From Chryseobacterium gwangjuense (GTDB lineage Bacteria; Bacteroidota; Bacteroidia; Flavobacteriales; Weeksellaceae), in the NCBI RefSeq assembly GCF_021311115.1, contig NZ_JAJTNP010000002.1:1-64000 (forward strand): a stretch of DNA of 64,000 nucleotides, in the 5' to 3' direction. The notes under the pieces were generated by a model, which saw only the letters and a program-made list of their open reading frames with translations, was not told where the DNA came from and ran no database searches. This document shows positions 8,097-17,546 of this stretch, one piece after another (positions within the stretch are counted from its first letter, which is position 1; each line of letters opens with the position of its first letter). Made by a program: the position numbers and the translations under genes.

Positions 8097-10586
8097 TTAC
8101 TTCTTTCCTAATATTTGTTGAATTTTATTTCTTATTCTTATTAATAGTGGTTCTTTGTAATTTTTATCCTCATCAAAATAGCCGTAACCGTAGCCATAAC
8201 CATAGCCGTAACCATAGCCATAACCTTGTCTTGGATTATAATCATTATAAACAAGCCCCAGATTTCCAACTTCCTGATTATGGTATTTTTCAGTAATCAT
8301 CTTGAGCATATATTTTTCGGTGTATTCATGACGAACGACGTAAATATTAGCGTCTGAATGCTTCATCAATTCATAAGAATCGGCCACCAATCCTACCGGT
8401 GGAGAATCTATAATGATAAAATCATACATTTCTTTAAGCTTTTCAAGGAATTCTATGTTCTTTGCGCTCATCAGAAGCTCTGAAGGATTGGGAGGTATAG
8501 GTCCTGAAGTTGCCACATCTAAATTAGGAATCTTCGTATTATTAATAATCTGATCTATCGAAACCTCTCCAGTAAGATAGTTCGAAATCCCATATTTATT
8601 GTCAATGTTGAAATCACCAAAAATCTTAGGTTTTCTCAAATCCATTCCCAATAAAATAGTTTTTTTGTCACTTAACCCTAAAACAGAGGCTAAATTAATT
8701 GAAACATAGGTCTTTCCTTCTCCACCAATGGAAGAGGTAATCAAAATAATTTTACTTTTTTCGCCTTCATTCAACAAAAATCTGACATTTGCCCTTATTC
8801 CTCTAAATGCTTCTGAAACAGAAGACTTCGGAGACTGCAGAACGGTAAGCATATTCTCGTTATTGTTATTCCCGATTACACCCAGTAACGGTATTTTTGT
8901 AACCCCTAAAAGCTCTTTAATATTTCTGACTTTATTATCTAAAACTTCTCCAATAAAAATAAATAACAATGGTAAGAACAATAATCCTCCTATAATTCCG
9001 AATTCGGTTCCTTTTTTATTGGGTCCTACCGGTGACTGTCCCAGGTTTTTAGCCGGGTCAATTACCGTAATATCAGACTGGTTGGTCGCCACTTTCATTT
9101 GCGCCTCATTTTGTCTTCCCAGCAAGCTATTGTAAGTAGCTTCAATCATGTTATACCCTCTTTCGGCATCAAGATATTTTCTCTGCTTTTCAGGGTACGA
9201 AACAAGATCAGTATTAGCTTCTGCTACTTCATTATTAATTTTATTAATTTCATCGTAGTAATGAGTATAATAATTTCTTAACGAGTTTGACGAACCTAAT
9301 TTAGCTTCATTAATAAGCCTGTTAATTTCTCTCATCGGCTCAGAATTCGGCTTATAAATAGTCGCCATCTCCCTTCTTTTAAGGTATAATGCTTTTAATT
9401 CCGATACGGAAGCATTAAAGAATCCATCTTCAAATCCTGCTGCATTGGTACTGATCATCCTTTCAAAATTCTGATTATCGATCGTATTTTTGATAGAATT
9501 CAGAGAGTTTACTTTACTTAGAAGATCTGCTTTTTTAGCTTCCAGGTCTTTTATCTTATTCAAAGATTTTTCGTCTCTGTCTTTGATGTCATATAGTTTT
9601 TCAGAAGTTTTTAAGTAATTCAGTACTAAAGCACTTGAATCAAGTTTTTTTCTGATCCCGTTTAAGCTATTCTGCAGATATACATCTGTGTTTTTATTAA
9701 TGATATTTTTATCTGCCAGTCTTTTCTTTTGAAGCTCTGCTACAGATTTATTCAAGAAATTCACGGTTCCATTTAGATTAAACCCTGTTTTTGTAATAAT
9801 CATAATGGTATTGATTTCTTTATCAAAATCAACATTAATGGTCGAAACGATACCATTTACCGTTTGGTTTACCGTCTCCAAATTTACAATGATGTTATCC
9901 AGCTTTATAGTCGGCGTAACAGGATTGGATACTAACTTAAATCTTAAGTTAGGTGTCGTAAACCATTCATTTAATTTTATTGTTTTATTTGCAGGTTTTG
10001 GAAATTCTGCAACATTTTGAAATCCTTCTATCTCATAATTATATAAGTTTCCGGAATGTCCTTCTTCAGGCAAAACCACTTCGTATGTGTTATTTCCTTT
10101 AGGTAATAAAGTAATTGGATAATTAACCTGCTGCAAATGTTTTTTATCTACCTCTAAAAAAACCGGAGAGTCATTTTTATCCAGATAAGTAGATTTTAAA
10201 GTCCCTTTTGTAGAAAAATTTACAAAAAGCCCTAATTCTTTCACCAAAAACTCATTATGAGATCGTGATAAAAGCATTTTTTTCAGATAAATTCCATCCT
10301 GATTACCACCTTGTCCCCAGATAAAATTGATCGACTGGTTAGGTGTAAAATAACTTGCCGTATTATTGGAAACACTTAAAGATAAATTGGATGCATAAAT
10401 ATTTTGTGCATAATATTTACTATACACCCAGGAAAGAGTATATCCAAGGAAAAACATCAGGATAAACCAATACCAGTTTTTTATGATTCTTCTTATGAAA
10501 TTTTCAATATCAAATAAAGAAAAAGCTCCGCTCCTATCTTTCGAGGAATCATTTTTCGCCAGACTAATATATTTTTCAGGAATCAT
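8097..10586 (-). CDS. Wzc-like polysaccharide co-polymerase / tyrosine autokinase
   Basis: 829 residues. N-terminal Wzz domain with a membrane segment near 37-52, a long periplasmic coiled-coil part, a second membrane segment near 528-547, then a BY-kinase domain with Walker A (GGEGKT, about 615), Walker A' (LLGMDLRKP) and Walker B (FIIIDSPP). The tail carries eight GY repeats, the tyrosine cluster phosphorylated in this family. It controls chain length and export of a capsule or exopolysaccharide. Its start lies 3 bases beyond the Wza-like gene stop, so the two are one transcriptional unit. Confidence 0.92.
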   Translation of the reverse strand: MIPEKYISLAKNDSSKDRSGAFSLFDIENFIRRIIKNWYWFILMFFLGYTLSWVYSKYYAQNIYASNLSLSVSNNTASYFTPNQSINFIWGQGGNQDGIYLKKMLLSRSHNEFLVKELGLFVNFSTKGTLKSTYLDKNDSPVFLEVDKKHLQQVNYPITLLPKGNNTYEVVLPEEGHSGNLYNYEIEGFQNVAEFPKPANKTIKLNEWFTTPNLRFKLVSNPVTPTIKLDNIIVNLETVNQTVNGIVSTINVDFDKEINTIMIITKTGFNLNGTVNFLNKSVAELQKKRLADKNIINKNTDVYLQNSLNGIRKKLDSSALVLNYLKTSEKLYDIKDRDEKSLNKIKDLEAKKADLLSKVNSLNSIKNTIDNQNFERMISTNAAGFEDGFFNASVSELKALYLKRREMATIYKPNSEPMREINRLINEAKLGSSNSLRNYYTHYYDEINKINNEVAEANTDLVSYPEKQRKYLDAERGYNMIEATYNSLLGRQNEAQMKVATNQSDITVIDPAKNLGQSPVGPNKKGTEFGIIGGLLFLPLLFIFIGEVLDNKVRNIKELLGVTKIPLLGVIGNNNNENMLTVLQSPKSSVSEAFRGIRANVRFLLNEGEKSKIILITSSIGGEGKTYVSINLASVLGLSDKKTILLGMDLRKPKIFGDFNIDNKYGISNYLTGEVSIDQIINNTKIPNLDVATSGPIPPNPSELLMSAKNIEFLEKLKEMYDFIIIDSPPVGLVADSYELMKHSDANIYVVRHEYTEKYMLKMITEKYHNQEVGNLGLVYNDYNPRQGYGYGYGYGYGYGYGYFDEDKNYKEPLLIRIRNKIQQILGKK
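8178..8225 (-). repeat. In-frame 6-bp repeats coding eight Gly-Tyr units
   Basis: Sixteen codons alternate Gly (GGT/GGC) and Tyr (TAT/TAC) in the C-terminal tail of the tyrosine kinase. The unit is 6 bp, so copy-number change would add or remove phosphorylatable tyrosines without a frameshift. Confidence 0.85.
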
Positions 10587-10588
10587 GA

Positions 10589-11449
10589 TTACAGTGTTTT
10601 TACAAGTAGGTAGATCGATAAAGCAGTTGTGATAAGAGAAACGCCCGTAGTTAAAGTCTGTACAGGATCTTTTCCAAAGCCATTCAAGCTTTTTGCTCTT
10701 GTATTAAGATAAATCTCATCACCATTTTGAACATAATAATAAGGGGAATTCATCACATCTTCACGGGTAAGGTCTATTTTAGCAATTTTGATCCCTTCCG
10801 GAAGTTTTCTATGAATGACAATACTTTTTCTGTCAACGGTTCTGTTAAGCCCCCCATTCATAGCAAGAGCTTCGGTAATGGTAAGGGTGTTTTTATGCGC
10901 CACTTTCTCTCCTGTAACTCCTGTAGTTTCCACATCTCCAAGAATATAGTAAGTAATACCATCTGTGTTGAGTCGAACTTCAGATTTCCCATCCTGAAAA
11001 TTTTCATTTACCTTCACCTGAATCTCCTCAGTTACCTCTTCAATCGTTCTTCCTTCCGCTTTTATATAACCAATTCCGAAAATATTGATATCTCCTTTTG
11101 AATCTACTTTAAGCCCGTTAAAATAAAAATTCAGGTTACCACCAGTTCTTCCCGCATTACCACTTATGTTCGTCATTGCATTATTGACAACCTGTCCGGA
11201 AGTACTGCCACCCGAAGTATTATAGGTCGAGTAAAACTGAGCAGCATCCCCTTTAGGAGTAGTGATAATATTAAGATTAAGGATGTCATTTTTTGTAATT
11301 CTATACACCGGTATATTGTATGGAACAAGCCCTTCTTCATTAATGACCAAACTCTCATTTGGCTGCATATATCTTACTTCTTTTGTGGTGATACAAGAAG
11401 TCATTACCAGGGATAGTAACAAAAGGAATAAATTTTTATAATTCTTCAT
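10589..11449 (-). CDS. Polysaccharide export lipoprotein (Wza-like, SLBB)
   Basis: 286 residues. N-terminal lipoprotein signal with lipobox MTSC (Cys about 19), a Poly_export domain (VYRITKNDILNLNI, about 50), then an SLBB-type segment (YYILGDVETTGVTGE, about 165) and a C-terminal hydrophobic helix (SLITTALSIYLLVKTL) that could cross the membrane. It forms the outer part of the export channel that works with the Wzc-like kinase directly downstream. A minus-strand -7 like TATTTTTG (11474-11467) lies just upstream without an evident -33. Confidence 0.9.
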   Translation of the reverse strand: MKNYKNLFLLLLSLVMTSCITTKEVRYMQPNESLVINEEGLVPYNIPVYRITKNDILNLNIITTPKGDAAQFYSTYNTSGGSTSGQVVNNAMTNISGNAGRTGGNLNFYFNGLKVDSKGDINIFGIGYIKAEGRTIEEVTEEIQVKVNENFQDGKSEVRLNTDGITYYILGDVETTGVTGEKVAHKNTLTITEALAMNGGLNRTVDRKSIVIHRKLPEGIKIAKIDLTREDVMNSPYYYVQNGDEIYLNTRAKSLNGFGKDPVQTLTTGVSLITTALSIYLLVKTL

Positions 11450-11478
11450 CAGATTTAAGTTGTTTGCAAAAATAAAAA

Positions 11479-12606
11479 TTAAAAGTATTGCTTTTTATTA
11501 TTTCTTAAATAGAATATAAGATTTGGTAAATATGCACCAATAAACCCTAACAACAAAACAATTACCAATAAAAGGTTCACATTTATATGTCTCAAGAAAT
11601 TAGCTACCACTATTATAAAAAGATAATACGAAATAATATAAAAAGTAGACCTTCGATGAGTAAGACCCAGCTGAATCAGTTTATGATGAATATGGTTCTT
11701 ATCTGCTTTGAATAAAGATTTCCCATGAATTAATCTTATAATCATCACATTCAAAGTATCTACAATCGGTAAAATAAGGATGGCAACAGCAATAGCCGGA
11801 GCTGCAGGCAAATGATAACGGGGAACGTACGGATCCGACTTATCAATAAAAATATCAATAAAACAAACGCTAGTAAAAGCAAGCAAAAAGCCTAACAACA
11901 TTGACCCTGTATCTCCCATAAATATCTTAGTGGCCCTATAATTTGACAAATTATAATACAAAAATGCCAAAACAGACCCGACAATGACCGCTGAAAACAC
12001 AACCAAAGGATAATTATATTCCCCCAAACGATAATAACTGATCCCGAAAAGAGCACTGCATATCAAAGAATAGCCTCCCGCTAATCCATCAATTCCGTCT
12101 ATGAGATTGAATGCATTAATCAGTACAATAAACGTAAGAATGCTGAATACAACACTCACATAATAATTAATTTCATACACTCCACATATCCCGAAAAGGC
12201 TTCGGATTCTGATATCCGAACCTATGACTACCAATGATGAAACCACAATTTGTGCAACAAGTTTCTTATAGGCTCTCATCACCACAATATCGTCCATTAT
12301 CCCTACATAAAGCAGGATCACCAACGATGCAAATAAAAACTTATAGAGTTCAAAAAGTTCATAGGCAAAAATAGAGGCACATACTCCGATAGAATAAAAG
12401 ATAGCAGCTCCTCCAAGGTTCGGAATCTTTCTCAAATGAGAGCTTCTAACCCCCGGTTCATCCATTAAATTCTTTCTTTTGGAAATTTTTATGATGGTAG
12501 GAACGGAAAAAAGTGTGATTAAAAAAGAAAACAAGAAGCCCAATCCTATTTTTATGTAAAAAATAGAAATACCTTTTTCTACTAAGAACAGCTCAAAACT
12601 CTGCAT
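11479..12606 (-). CDS. MraY/WecA-family undecaprenyl-phosphate sugar-1-phosphate transferase
   Basis: 375 residues, about 10-11 membrane helices. Diagnostic motifs: DEPGVRSSH (about 49), NAFNLIDGIDGLAGG (about 163-177), FMGDTGSMLLGF (about 229-240) and the HIHHKLIQLG loop (about 306). The family moves a GlcNAc-1-P-type sugar onto undecaprenyl phosphate, starting glycan assembly at the inner membrane. Placed before the export pair, it probably starts the polysaccharide they export; the exact sugar is not readable. Confidence 0.9.
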   Translation of the reverse strand: MQSFELFLVEKGISIFYIKIGLGFLFSFLITLFSVPTIIKISKRKNLMDEPGVRSSHLRKIPNLGGAAIFYSIGVCASIFAYELFELYKFLFASLVILLYVGIMDDIVVMRAYKKLVAQIVVSSLVVIGSDIRIRSLFGICGVYEINYYVSVVFSILTFIVLINAFNLIDGIDGLAGGYSLICSALFGISYYRLGEYNYPLVVFSAVIVGSVLAFLYYNLSNYRATKIFMGDTGSMLLGFLLAFTSVCFIDIFIDKSDPYVPRYHLPAAPAIAVAILILPIVDTLNVMIIRLIHGKSLFKADKNHIHHKLIQLGLTHRRSTFYIISYYLFIIVVANFLRHINVNLLLVIVLLLGFIGAYLPNLIFYLRNNKKQYF

Positions 12607-12703
12607 TCTTTATTGTTCAGGCATTTAAAGTGCTTTGGAGAAGTTGACAAAAGACACCTTATTACATTCAGGATCTTTCAATTACCTCTACCTGCATTTG
12701 TGT

Positions 12704-13705
12704 TTATATTAATTTTCTTATCAGTTTTTTCTGGTCTGCAAAAAAAAGCAGATAAAAAATTCTCTTCCTTATAGACAAAGATAAAATATAATTCTTATCA
12801 AAACGACTGTAAATCAATATATCTTTAATTTTAATGTTCCTTTTTTTCCTGAAAACATCAAGCTTAGCACTCATTTCGTAAAATAACTTTTCATCTTTTA
12901 CAAAAGCAAGATAGGCTAAGAAGGTATAAACTCCCTCCAAAATCTGAAAGTTTTTGAGTTCTTTACGCATGTGAGAATAAGCAGATCTTTCAAAAGCTAC
13001 CTCCGCATCTTCAACAGCCTGAAGAATATCCAAGCCTTTTTCATTATGTGTTTTCGAGATGGAATTTTCACGTTCAAGATACTGATAATGGAAATGCTGG
13101 GTCTGAGCAATCGTTTTACATTCTAAAAGCAATTGTGGAATCAGTTGAATATCCTCAAAAGAAACTCCTTTTTTAAATCTTTTGGTCGCGAAAAGATCTT
13201 TCTTAAATAATTTGTTACAGGCAAAATAACTAATATCCGAAAACACTGAAAAATGAGTTTCAAGATCTATTTTTTCAGGCATATTGGGAATCTGCGTCAG
13301 TTTCTGAATAACATTTCCTTTCTCATCTACTTTCTGAATATTACAGATTACCATTTCAGCTTCGTGTTTTTCAGCAAGGCAAAACATTTCTTCAAACATG
13401 GTTTCTGAGACAGAATCGTCACTATCCACAAAACCAATATATTCTCCGGTTGCGTTGTCAATTCCGACATTACGTGCATCGCTTAATCCTCCGTTACTTT
13501 TATGAAAAGCTTTGATTTTATCCGGGAATTTCTCTGAAAAATCATTAATAATCCTCTCAGAACCATCTTTACTTCCGTCATTCACTACCAGAATTTCAAT
13601 ATTTTGATACGTCTGATTAATCAAAGAATCAAGGCATTTTGTCAAATAATTTTCGACATTATAAACCGGGACAATGATGGAAACTTTTGAGGGAACGCTT
13701 CTCAT
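12704..13705 (-). CDS. Family 2 glycosyltransferase
   Basis: 333 residues. GT-A fold: KVSIIVPVYNVENYLTKCLDS at the N-terminus, VVNDGSKDGSE (about 40-50) and the DXD-type FVDSDD (about 93-98). It is a cytoplasmic sugar transferase of the kind that extends lipid-linked glycans. It lies 3 bases before the stop of the arginase-fold gene and about 100 bases before the WecA-like gene. Donor and acceptor are unknown. Confidence 0.88.
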   Translation of the reverse strand: MRSVPSKVSIIVPVYNVENYLTKCLDSLINQTYQNIEILVVNDGSKDGSERIINDFSEKFPDKIKAFHKSNGGLSDARNVGIDNATGEYIGFVDSDDSVSETMFEEMFCLAEKHEAEMVICNIQKVDEKGNVIQKLTQIPNMPEKIDLETHFSVFSDISYFACNKLFKKDLFATKRFKKGVSFEDIQLIPQLLLECKTIAQTQHFHYQYLERENSISKTHNEKGLDILQAVEDAEVAFERSAYSHMRKELKNFQILEGVYTFLAYLAFVKDEKLFYEMSAKLDVFRKKRNIKIKDILIYSRFDKNYILSLSIRKRIFYLLFFADQKKLIRKLI

Positions 13706-13708
13706 ATC

Positions 13709-14779
13709 TTAAATTTTCGTCAGTCGCTCATTCAGCCAGCCTCTTTTGGCCTCGTCGAAATCTTTTCTCGAGCAAGGAATACAGTTTTCTATATTTTCAT
13801 CCTCACCGAAATACCAAAGATTGCTAAAAGTATCACGTTTGAAAGCATATTGTCTGTCATCTACCAATACATAAAACACCTCGTAATGCCTTTCTTTTGG
13901 ATGTGATTTTTGAATATTAATCCCTTCAATCAGATACCAGATCATTTGGGCAAGAAGCTGATGATTCAATTGATTTTCAGAATAAATATTATAATTAAAA
14001 ATTCCTACGGATTTTAGGTTTTCACTGAGACCTATTTCCTTCATATAAGCGCAAATTTCTCTTCGGTTCAACCCATTGACTTGCGGATTCATAGAAAAAG
14101 GTTCGCTGAAACTTTCGATGGCATCACAATTTACCGTTACCAAATCTGCTTTTCTGAAGAAAGGTTCGGTTTTTTCCGTAGAATTCATCATTTCTGCCAA
14201 GCGGATGATATCAAACTCCACTTCTTTGATCAGTCTCACAGAATCAACTTCATTCAGATGCTTTTGATAGCCTAAATGATGATAATTTTTAATGGCAAAA
14301 TTCTTAGCTCCGAACATTTTACTTAAAAAAGTATGTTCATTGATCATTTCTCCTTGCTTCAAAGAAATAATATTGCTGATCTGAGTATAATTAATGCTTT
14401 TTGTATGGAAATTTAAAGCCGAAAAAAGCGAAAAAGCAAAATCATTAGAACCACCTACAATAACCGGGATTGCTCTTTTGTAGTGACAAGCCGACAAGAC
14501 TTCCTGTAAAATATAATGAGAATCCTGAACTGATTTTCCCGAAACCAAATCTCCTAAATCCACAATAGGAATTTCAAAATCCAGTTGTGACAGTTTGTAA
14601 AATTCTTTTCTGATTCCTGTGAAATCCTGTACTTCTGCATCTCCATTCGCTCCTCTGTAATCCGAAACAAACAAAATAACAATACTGTCTTCTTTTATTT
14701 CTTTTGTGATACGATTTCCGATTTGCCAGCTTTCAGTTTTGAAATTTCTTGGTGAAATGATAAAGTCTTCAAAGTTCAT
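13709..14779 (-). CDS. Arginase/formimidoylglutamase-fold protein, metal motifs degenerate
   Basis: 356 residues with the ureohydrolase outline (AIPVIVGGSNDFAF near 105-118; ADLVTVNCDAIESFSEP near 213-229). The canonical metal ligands are not where expected: GGxH reads GGSN, the DAHxD motif reads YTQISN, and SFDxDxxDP reads NCDAIESFSEP. Bacteroidetes copies are usually annotated formimidoylglutamase. On sequence alone I doubt metal-dependent hydrolase activity. No hut genes are near it. A -7 like TAAGTTTG (minus strand, 14808-14801) lies before it, but the only TTG is 13 bases away. Confidence 0.75.
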   Translation of the reverse strand: MNFEDFIISPRNFKTESWQIGNRITKEIKEDSIVILFVSDYRGANGDAEVQDFTGIRKEFYKLSQLDFEIPIVDLGDLVSGKSVQDSHYILQEVLSACHYKRAIPVIVGGSNDFAFSLFSALNFHTKSINYTQISNIISLKQGEMINEHTFLSKMFGAKNFAIKNYHHLGYQKHLNEVDSVRLIKEVEFDIIRLAEMMNSTEKTEPFFRKADLVTVNCDAIESFSEPFSMNPQVNGLNRREICAYMKEIGLSENLKSVGIFNYNIYSENQLNHQLLAQMIWYLIEGINIQKSHPKERHYEVFYVLVDDRQYAFKRDTFSNLWYFGEDENIENCIPCSRKDFDEAKRGWLNERLTKI

Positions 14780-14904
14780 GTATAATCCGCATTAGTTCCA
14801 CAAACTTACAAAAAACCTCATCAACTTAAAGTCATGTCGTATTTTTATTGTTAAAAACACAGTATTGACTTAAGCTTAAATCAATAATTCATTGCAAATA
14901 AAAA

Positions 14905-14928
14905 AGCACGGATTAAAAAATCCATGCT
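14905..14928 (-). terminator. Terminator behind topA
   Basis: Ten-bp stem (14905-14914 with 14919-14928), 4-base loop. The one non-Watson-Crick pair is a G-U wobble only in minus-strand RNA, and a T run follows on that strand, so the orientation is clear. Confidence 0.8.
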
Positions 14929-14936
14929 TTTCAAAT

Positions 14937-17498
14937 TTATTTCTTTTTAGCAACTGTTTTCTTCACCGTTGTCGCCTTTTTAGTTGTTGTAGCTTTTTTT
15001 GCAGCCGGTTTCTTTTTCTCTGCAAACGCTTTTGGATCCTGATCGGTAATCCATTTTTTAACCTCATCTAAAGAAAGCTCTTTCAATTCATCTGCTTCAT
15101 ATTTCGTATCATCTGCTTTCTTCGGAATTTTGAACATCGCTTTTCCGAATTTGATGAAAGGACCCCATCTTCCGTTTTCAATAGAAATTTTTTCTTTTTC
15201 CCATTGCTGGATATATCTGTTGGCTTCTTTTTCCAGTTTAGCATCGATCAATTCGTTGATATCGCTTTGAGAAAGATTTTCAAAATCATATCTCTTCGGC
15301 ACATTTACAAAGATGCTTTGATATTTGATAAAAGGTCCGAATCTTCCCGTTCCTTTTGTTACAGGCTCTCCTTTGTACGTAGCAATCGGCGCATCTGCAA
15401 TTTTCTTTTCATTGATGATTTCTTCTGCACGTTTCTGATCTACTGAAAGCGGATCTTCACCTTTTGGAATACTGATGTACGTTTCACCCCACTTTACATA
15501 AGGTCCGAATCTTCCGACACCAACAGCAACTGATTGCCCGTCAACTTCATTTAAATCAAATGGAAGCCTGAACAATTCTAATGCTTCTTCAAAAGTAATG
15601 GTTGCAATATTCTGACCAGCCATTAAGGATGCAAAAACCGGCTTTTCTTCATCATCCGTTTCTCCAATCTGGATCATTGCTCCGAATCTTCCAATTCTCG
15701 CATGAACATTTTTACCTGTTTTCGGATCAACTCCTAAAAGTCTGTCTCCTGTTGCTCTTTCTGCATGTTCTTCTACCTCTTCAATTCTCGGATGGAATTT
15801 TGAGTAGAAACCCGTCATCATTTCTTTCCATTTCTGATCACCATTTGCAATTTCGTCGAAACTTTCTTCAACTCTTGCAGTAAAACCGTAATCTAAGATT
15901 TCTTTGAAGTTATCTGTTAAGAAATCACTTACTACTTCACCTGTATCCGTAGGAACAAATTTATTTTTATCCCCTCCGAATTTCTCGTCAAGGATTTCTT
16001 TTTTAATTCTATCTTTTGCTAAAGACATTTTCACCACTTCTCTTGTCTGTGGATCGATCTCTCTTTTGTCAACATATTCACGATTCTGGATCGTCTGAAT
16101 CGTTGGTGCGTAAGTCGATGGACGACCAATTCCCAATTCTTCCAGTTTTCTCACCAAACCAGCTTCCGTATATCTAGCACTTGGTCTTGTGAATTTTTCT
16201 GTTGCCGTGATTTTTTTATAGCTTAAAACCTCTCCAACAGTCACTTTCGGAAGTAATTTATCATTGTTCTCCTCATCATCCTCTTCCGTTTTTACGATTC
16301 CGTAAGCTTTTAGAAAACCATCAAAAATGATCACTTCACCCTGCGCTTCAAAATGCTGATGAAGTTTTGCATTACCAATTTCAATAACCGTCTTCTCTAT
16401 TTTAGCATTTGCCATCTGAGAAGCTAAAGTTCTTCTGTAAATTAATTGATATAATCTGTTTAATTGAGCATCTCCGATACTTGTTACCGCAAAATCAGTC
16501 GGACGGATCGCTTCGTGAGCTTCCTGTGCCGATGCAGATTTCGTAGTATAGTTTCTTGGTGAAGAATATTCTGCTCCGTATTCTGAAGTAATTTGCTTTT
16601 TTGCTCCTTCAATTGCTTCCTGAGATAGGTTTACCGAGTCTGTTCTCATATAGGTAATGTACCCTTCTTCATACAGTCTTTGTGCAAGACGCATTGTATT
16701 GGTCACATTATATCCTAATCTTGAAGAAGCTTCCTGCTGTAAAGTCGAAGTTGTAAATGGTGCAGACGCAGAACGTGTTCCTGGTCTTGTTTCAACATTT
16801 AAAACTTTGAATTCGGTAGTTTTTGCTAATTCTAAGAATTTTTCTGCCTCTTCTTCTTTTTCGAAGTCTTTTTTAAGTTTTGCAGCAATTTCCTGCTCCG
16901 TTTTATTTAAGAAAATCCCATCAAGCTTGAAACTTGCCTTTGGAGTAAACTCACGGATTTCTTTTTCTCTCTCAACAATTAATCTCACTGCAACCGACTG
17001 TACTCTTCCAGCTGACAATCCCGGTTTTACTTTTTTCCAAAGAACCGGAGACATTTCAAAACCTACAATTCTATCCAATACTCTTCTTGCCTGCTGTGCA
17101 TTGACTAAGTTTTGGTCTATGTCTCTAGGATTTTCGATTGATTTTAGAATGGCATTTTTAGTAATTTCGTGAAAAACAATTCTTTTTCTGTTTTCCGGCT
17201 TTAGTTTCAGTTCTTCCGCCAAGTGCCATGCAATAGCCTCTCCTTCGCGGTCTTCATCGGAAGCCAGCCAAACCATTTCGGCTTTTTTCACAGCGGCTTT
17301 CAATTCTGTTACCAGCTTCTTTTTATCTGCAGAAACTTCGTAATCGGGAGTAAAGGTTCCAAGATCAATCCCCATTCCTTTTTTAGGTAGATCCCGGATA
17401 TGACCGAAACTTGATTTTACTTCGAAATCTTTACCTAAATATTTCTGAATAGTTTTTGCTTTTGCCGGTGACTCGACGATTACTAAATTTTTCGACAT
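14937..17498 (-). CDS. topA: DNA topoisomerase I
   Basis: 853 residues from ATG at 17498 (MSKNLVIVESPAKAK); an upstream frame start at 17516 only adds six residues. TOPRIM domain with SDEDREGEAIAWH (about 66-78), catalytic tyrosine in GYITYMRTDS (about 285), four C-terminal topoisomerase repeats (GRFGAMIQIG, GRFGPYVKWG, GRFGPFIKYQ, GRWGPFIKFG) and a Lys/Ala/Thr tail. No zinc fingers, as is common in Bacteroidetes. It relaxes negatively supercoiled DNA. A -7 like TACTTTTG lies at 17521-17514 on the minus strand. Confidence 0.96.
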   Translation of the reverse strand: MSKNLVIVESPAKAKTIQKYLGKDFEVKSSFGHIRDLPKKGMGIDLGTFTPDYEVSADKKKLVTELKAAVKKAEMVWLASDEDREGEAIAWHLAEELKLKPENRKRIVFHEITKNAILKSIENPRDIDQNLVNAQQARRVLDRIVGFEMSPVLWKKVKPGLSAGRVQSVAVRLIVEREKEIREFTPKASFKLDGIFLNKTEQEIAAKLKKDFEKEEEAEKFLELAKTTEFKVLNVETRPGTRSASAPFTTSTLQQEASSRLGYNVTNTMRLAQRLYEEGYITYMRTDSVNLSQEAIEGAKKQITSEYGAEYSSPRNYTTKSASAQEAHEAIRPTDFAVTSIGDAQLNRLYQLIYRRTLASQMANAKIEKTVIEIGNAKLHQHFEAQGEVIIFDGFLKAYGIVKTEEDDEENNDKLLPKVTVGEVLSYKKITATEKFTRPSARYTEAGLVRKLEELGIGRPSTYAPTIQTIQNREYVDKREIDPQTREVVKMSLAKDRIKKEILDEKFGGDKNKFVPTDTGEVVSDFLTDNFKEILDYGFTARVEESFDEIANGDQKWKEMMTGFYSKFHPRIEEVEEHAERATGDRLLGVDPKTGKNVHARIGRFGAMIQIGETDDEEKPVFASLMAGQNIATITFEEALELFRLPFDLNEVDGQSVAVGVGRFGPYVKWGETYISIPKGEDPLSVDQKRAEEIINEKKIADAPIATYKGEPVTKGTGRFGPFIKYQSIFVNVPKRYDFENLSQSDINELIDAKLEKEANRYIQQWEKEKISIENGRWGPFIKFGKAMFKIPKKADDTKYEADELKELSLDEVKKWITDQDPKAFAEKKKPAAKKATTTKKATTVKKTVAKKK

Positions 17499-17546
17499 TC
17501 TAAAAATTTTTTGCAAAAGTAAAGCTTTTTTATTATATCGGTCAGC

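Noticed and set aside
8178-8225. Short direct repeats as a CRISPR or satellite array
   Set aside because: They are in-frame Gly-Tyr codons within a kinase gene; no spacers.
8728-9135. 135-codon plus-strand open frame
   Set aside because: Antisense to the Wzc-like kinase domain; hydrophobic content is a by-product of the opposite coding strand.
16657-17172. 171-codon open frame on the plus strand
   Set aside because: It lies antisense to the topA core, which has clear motifs; no start signal or recognisable product.
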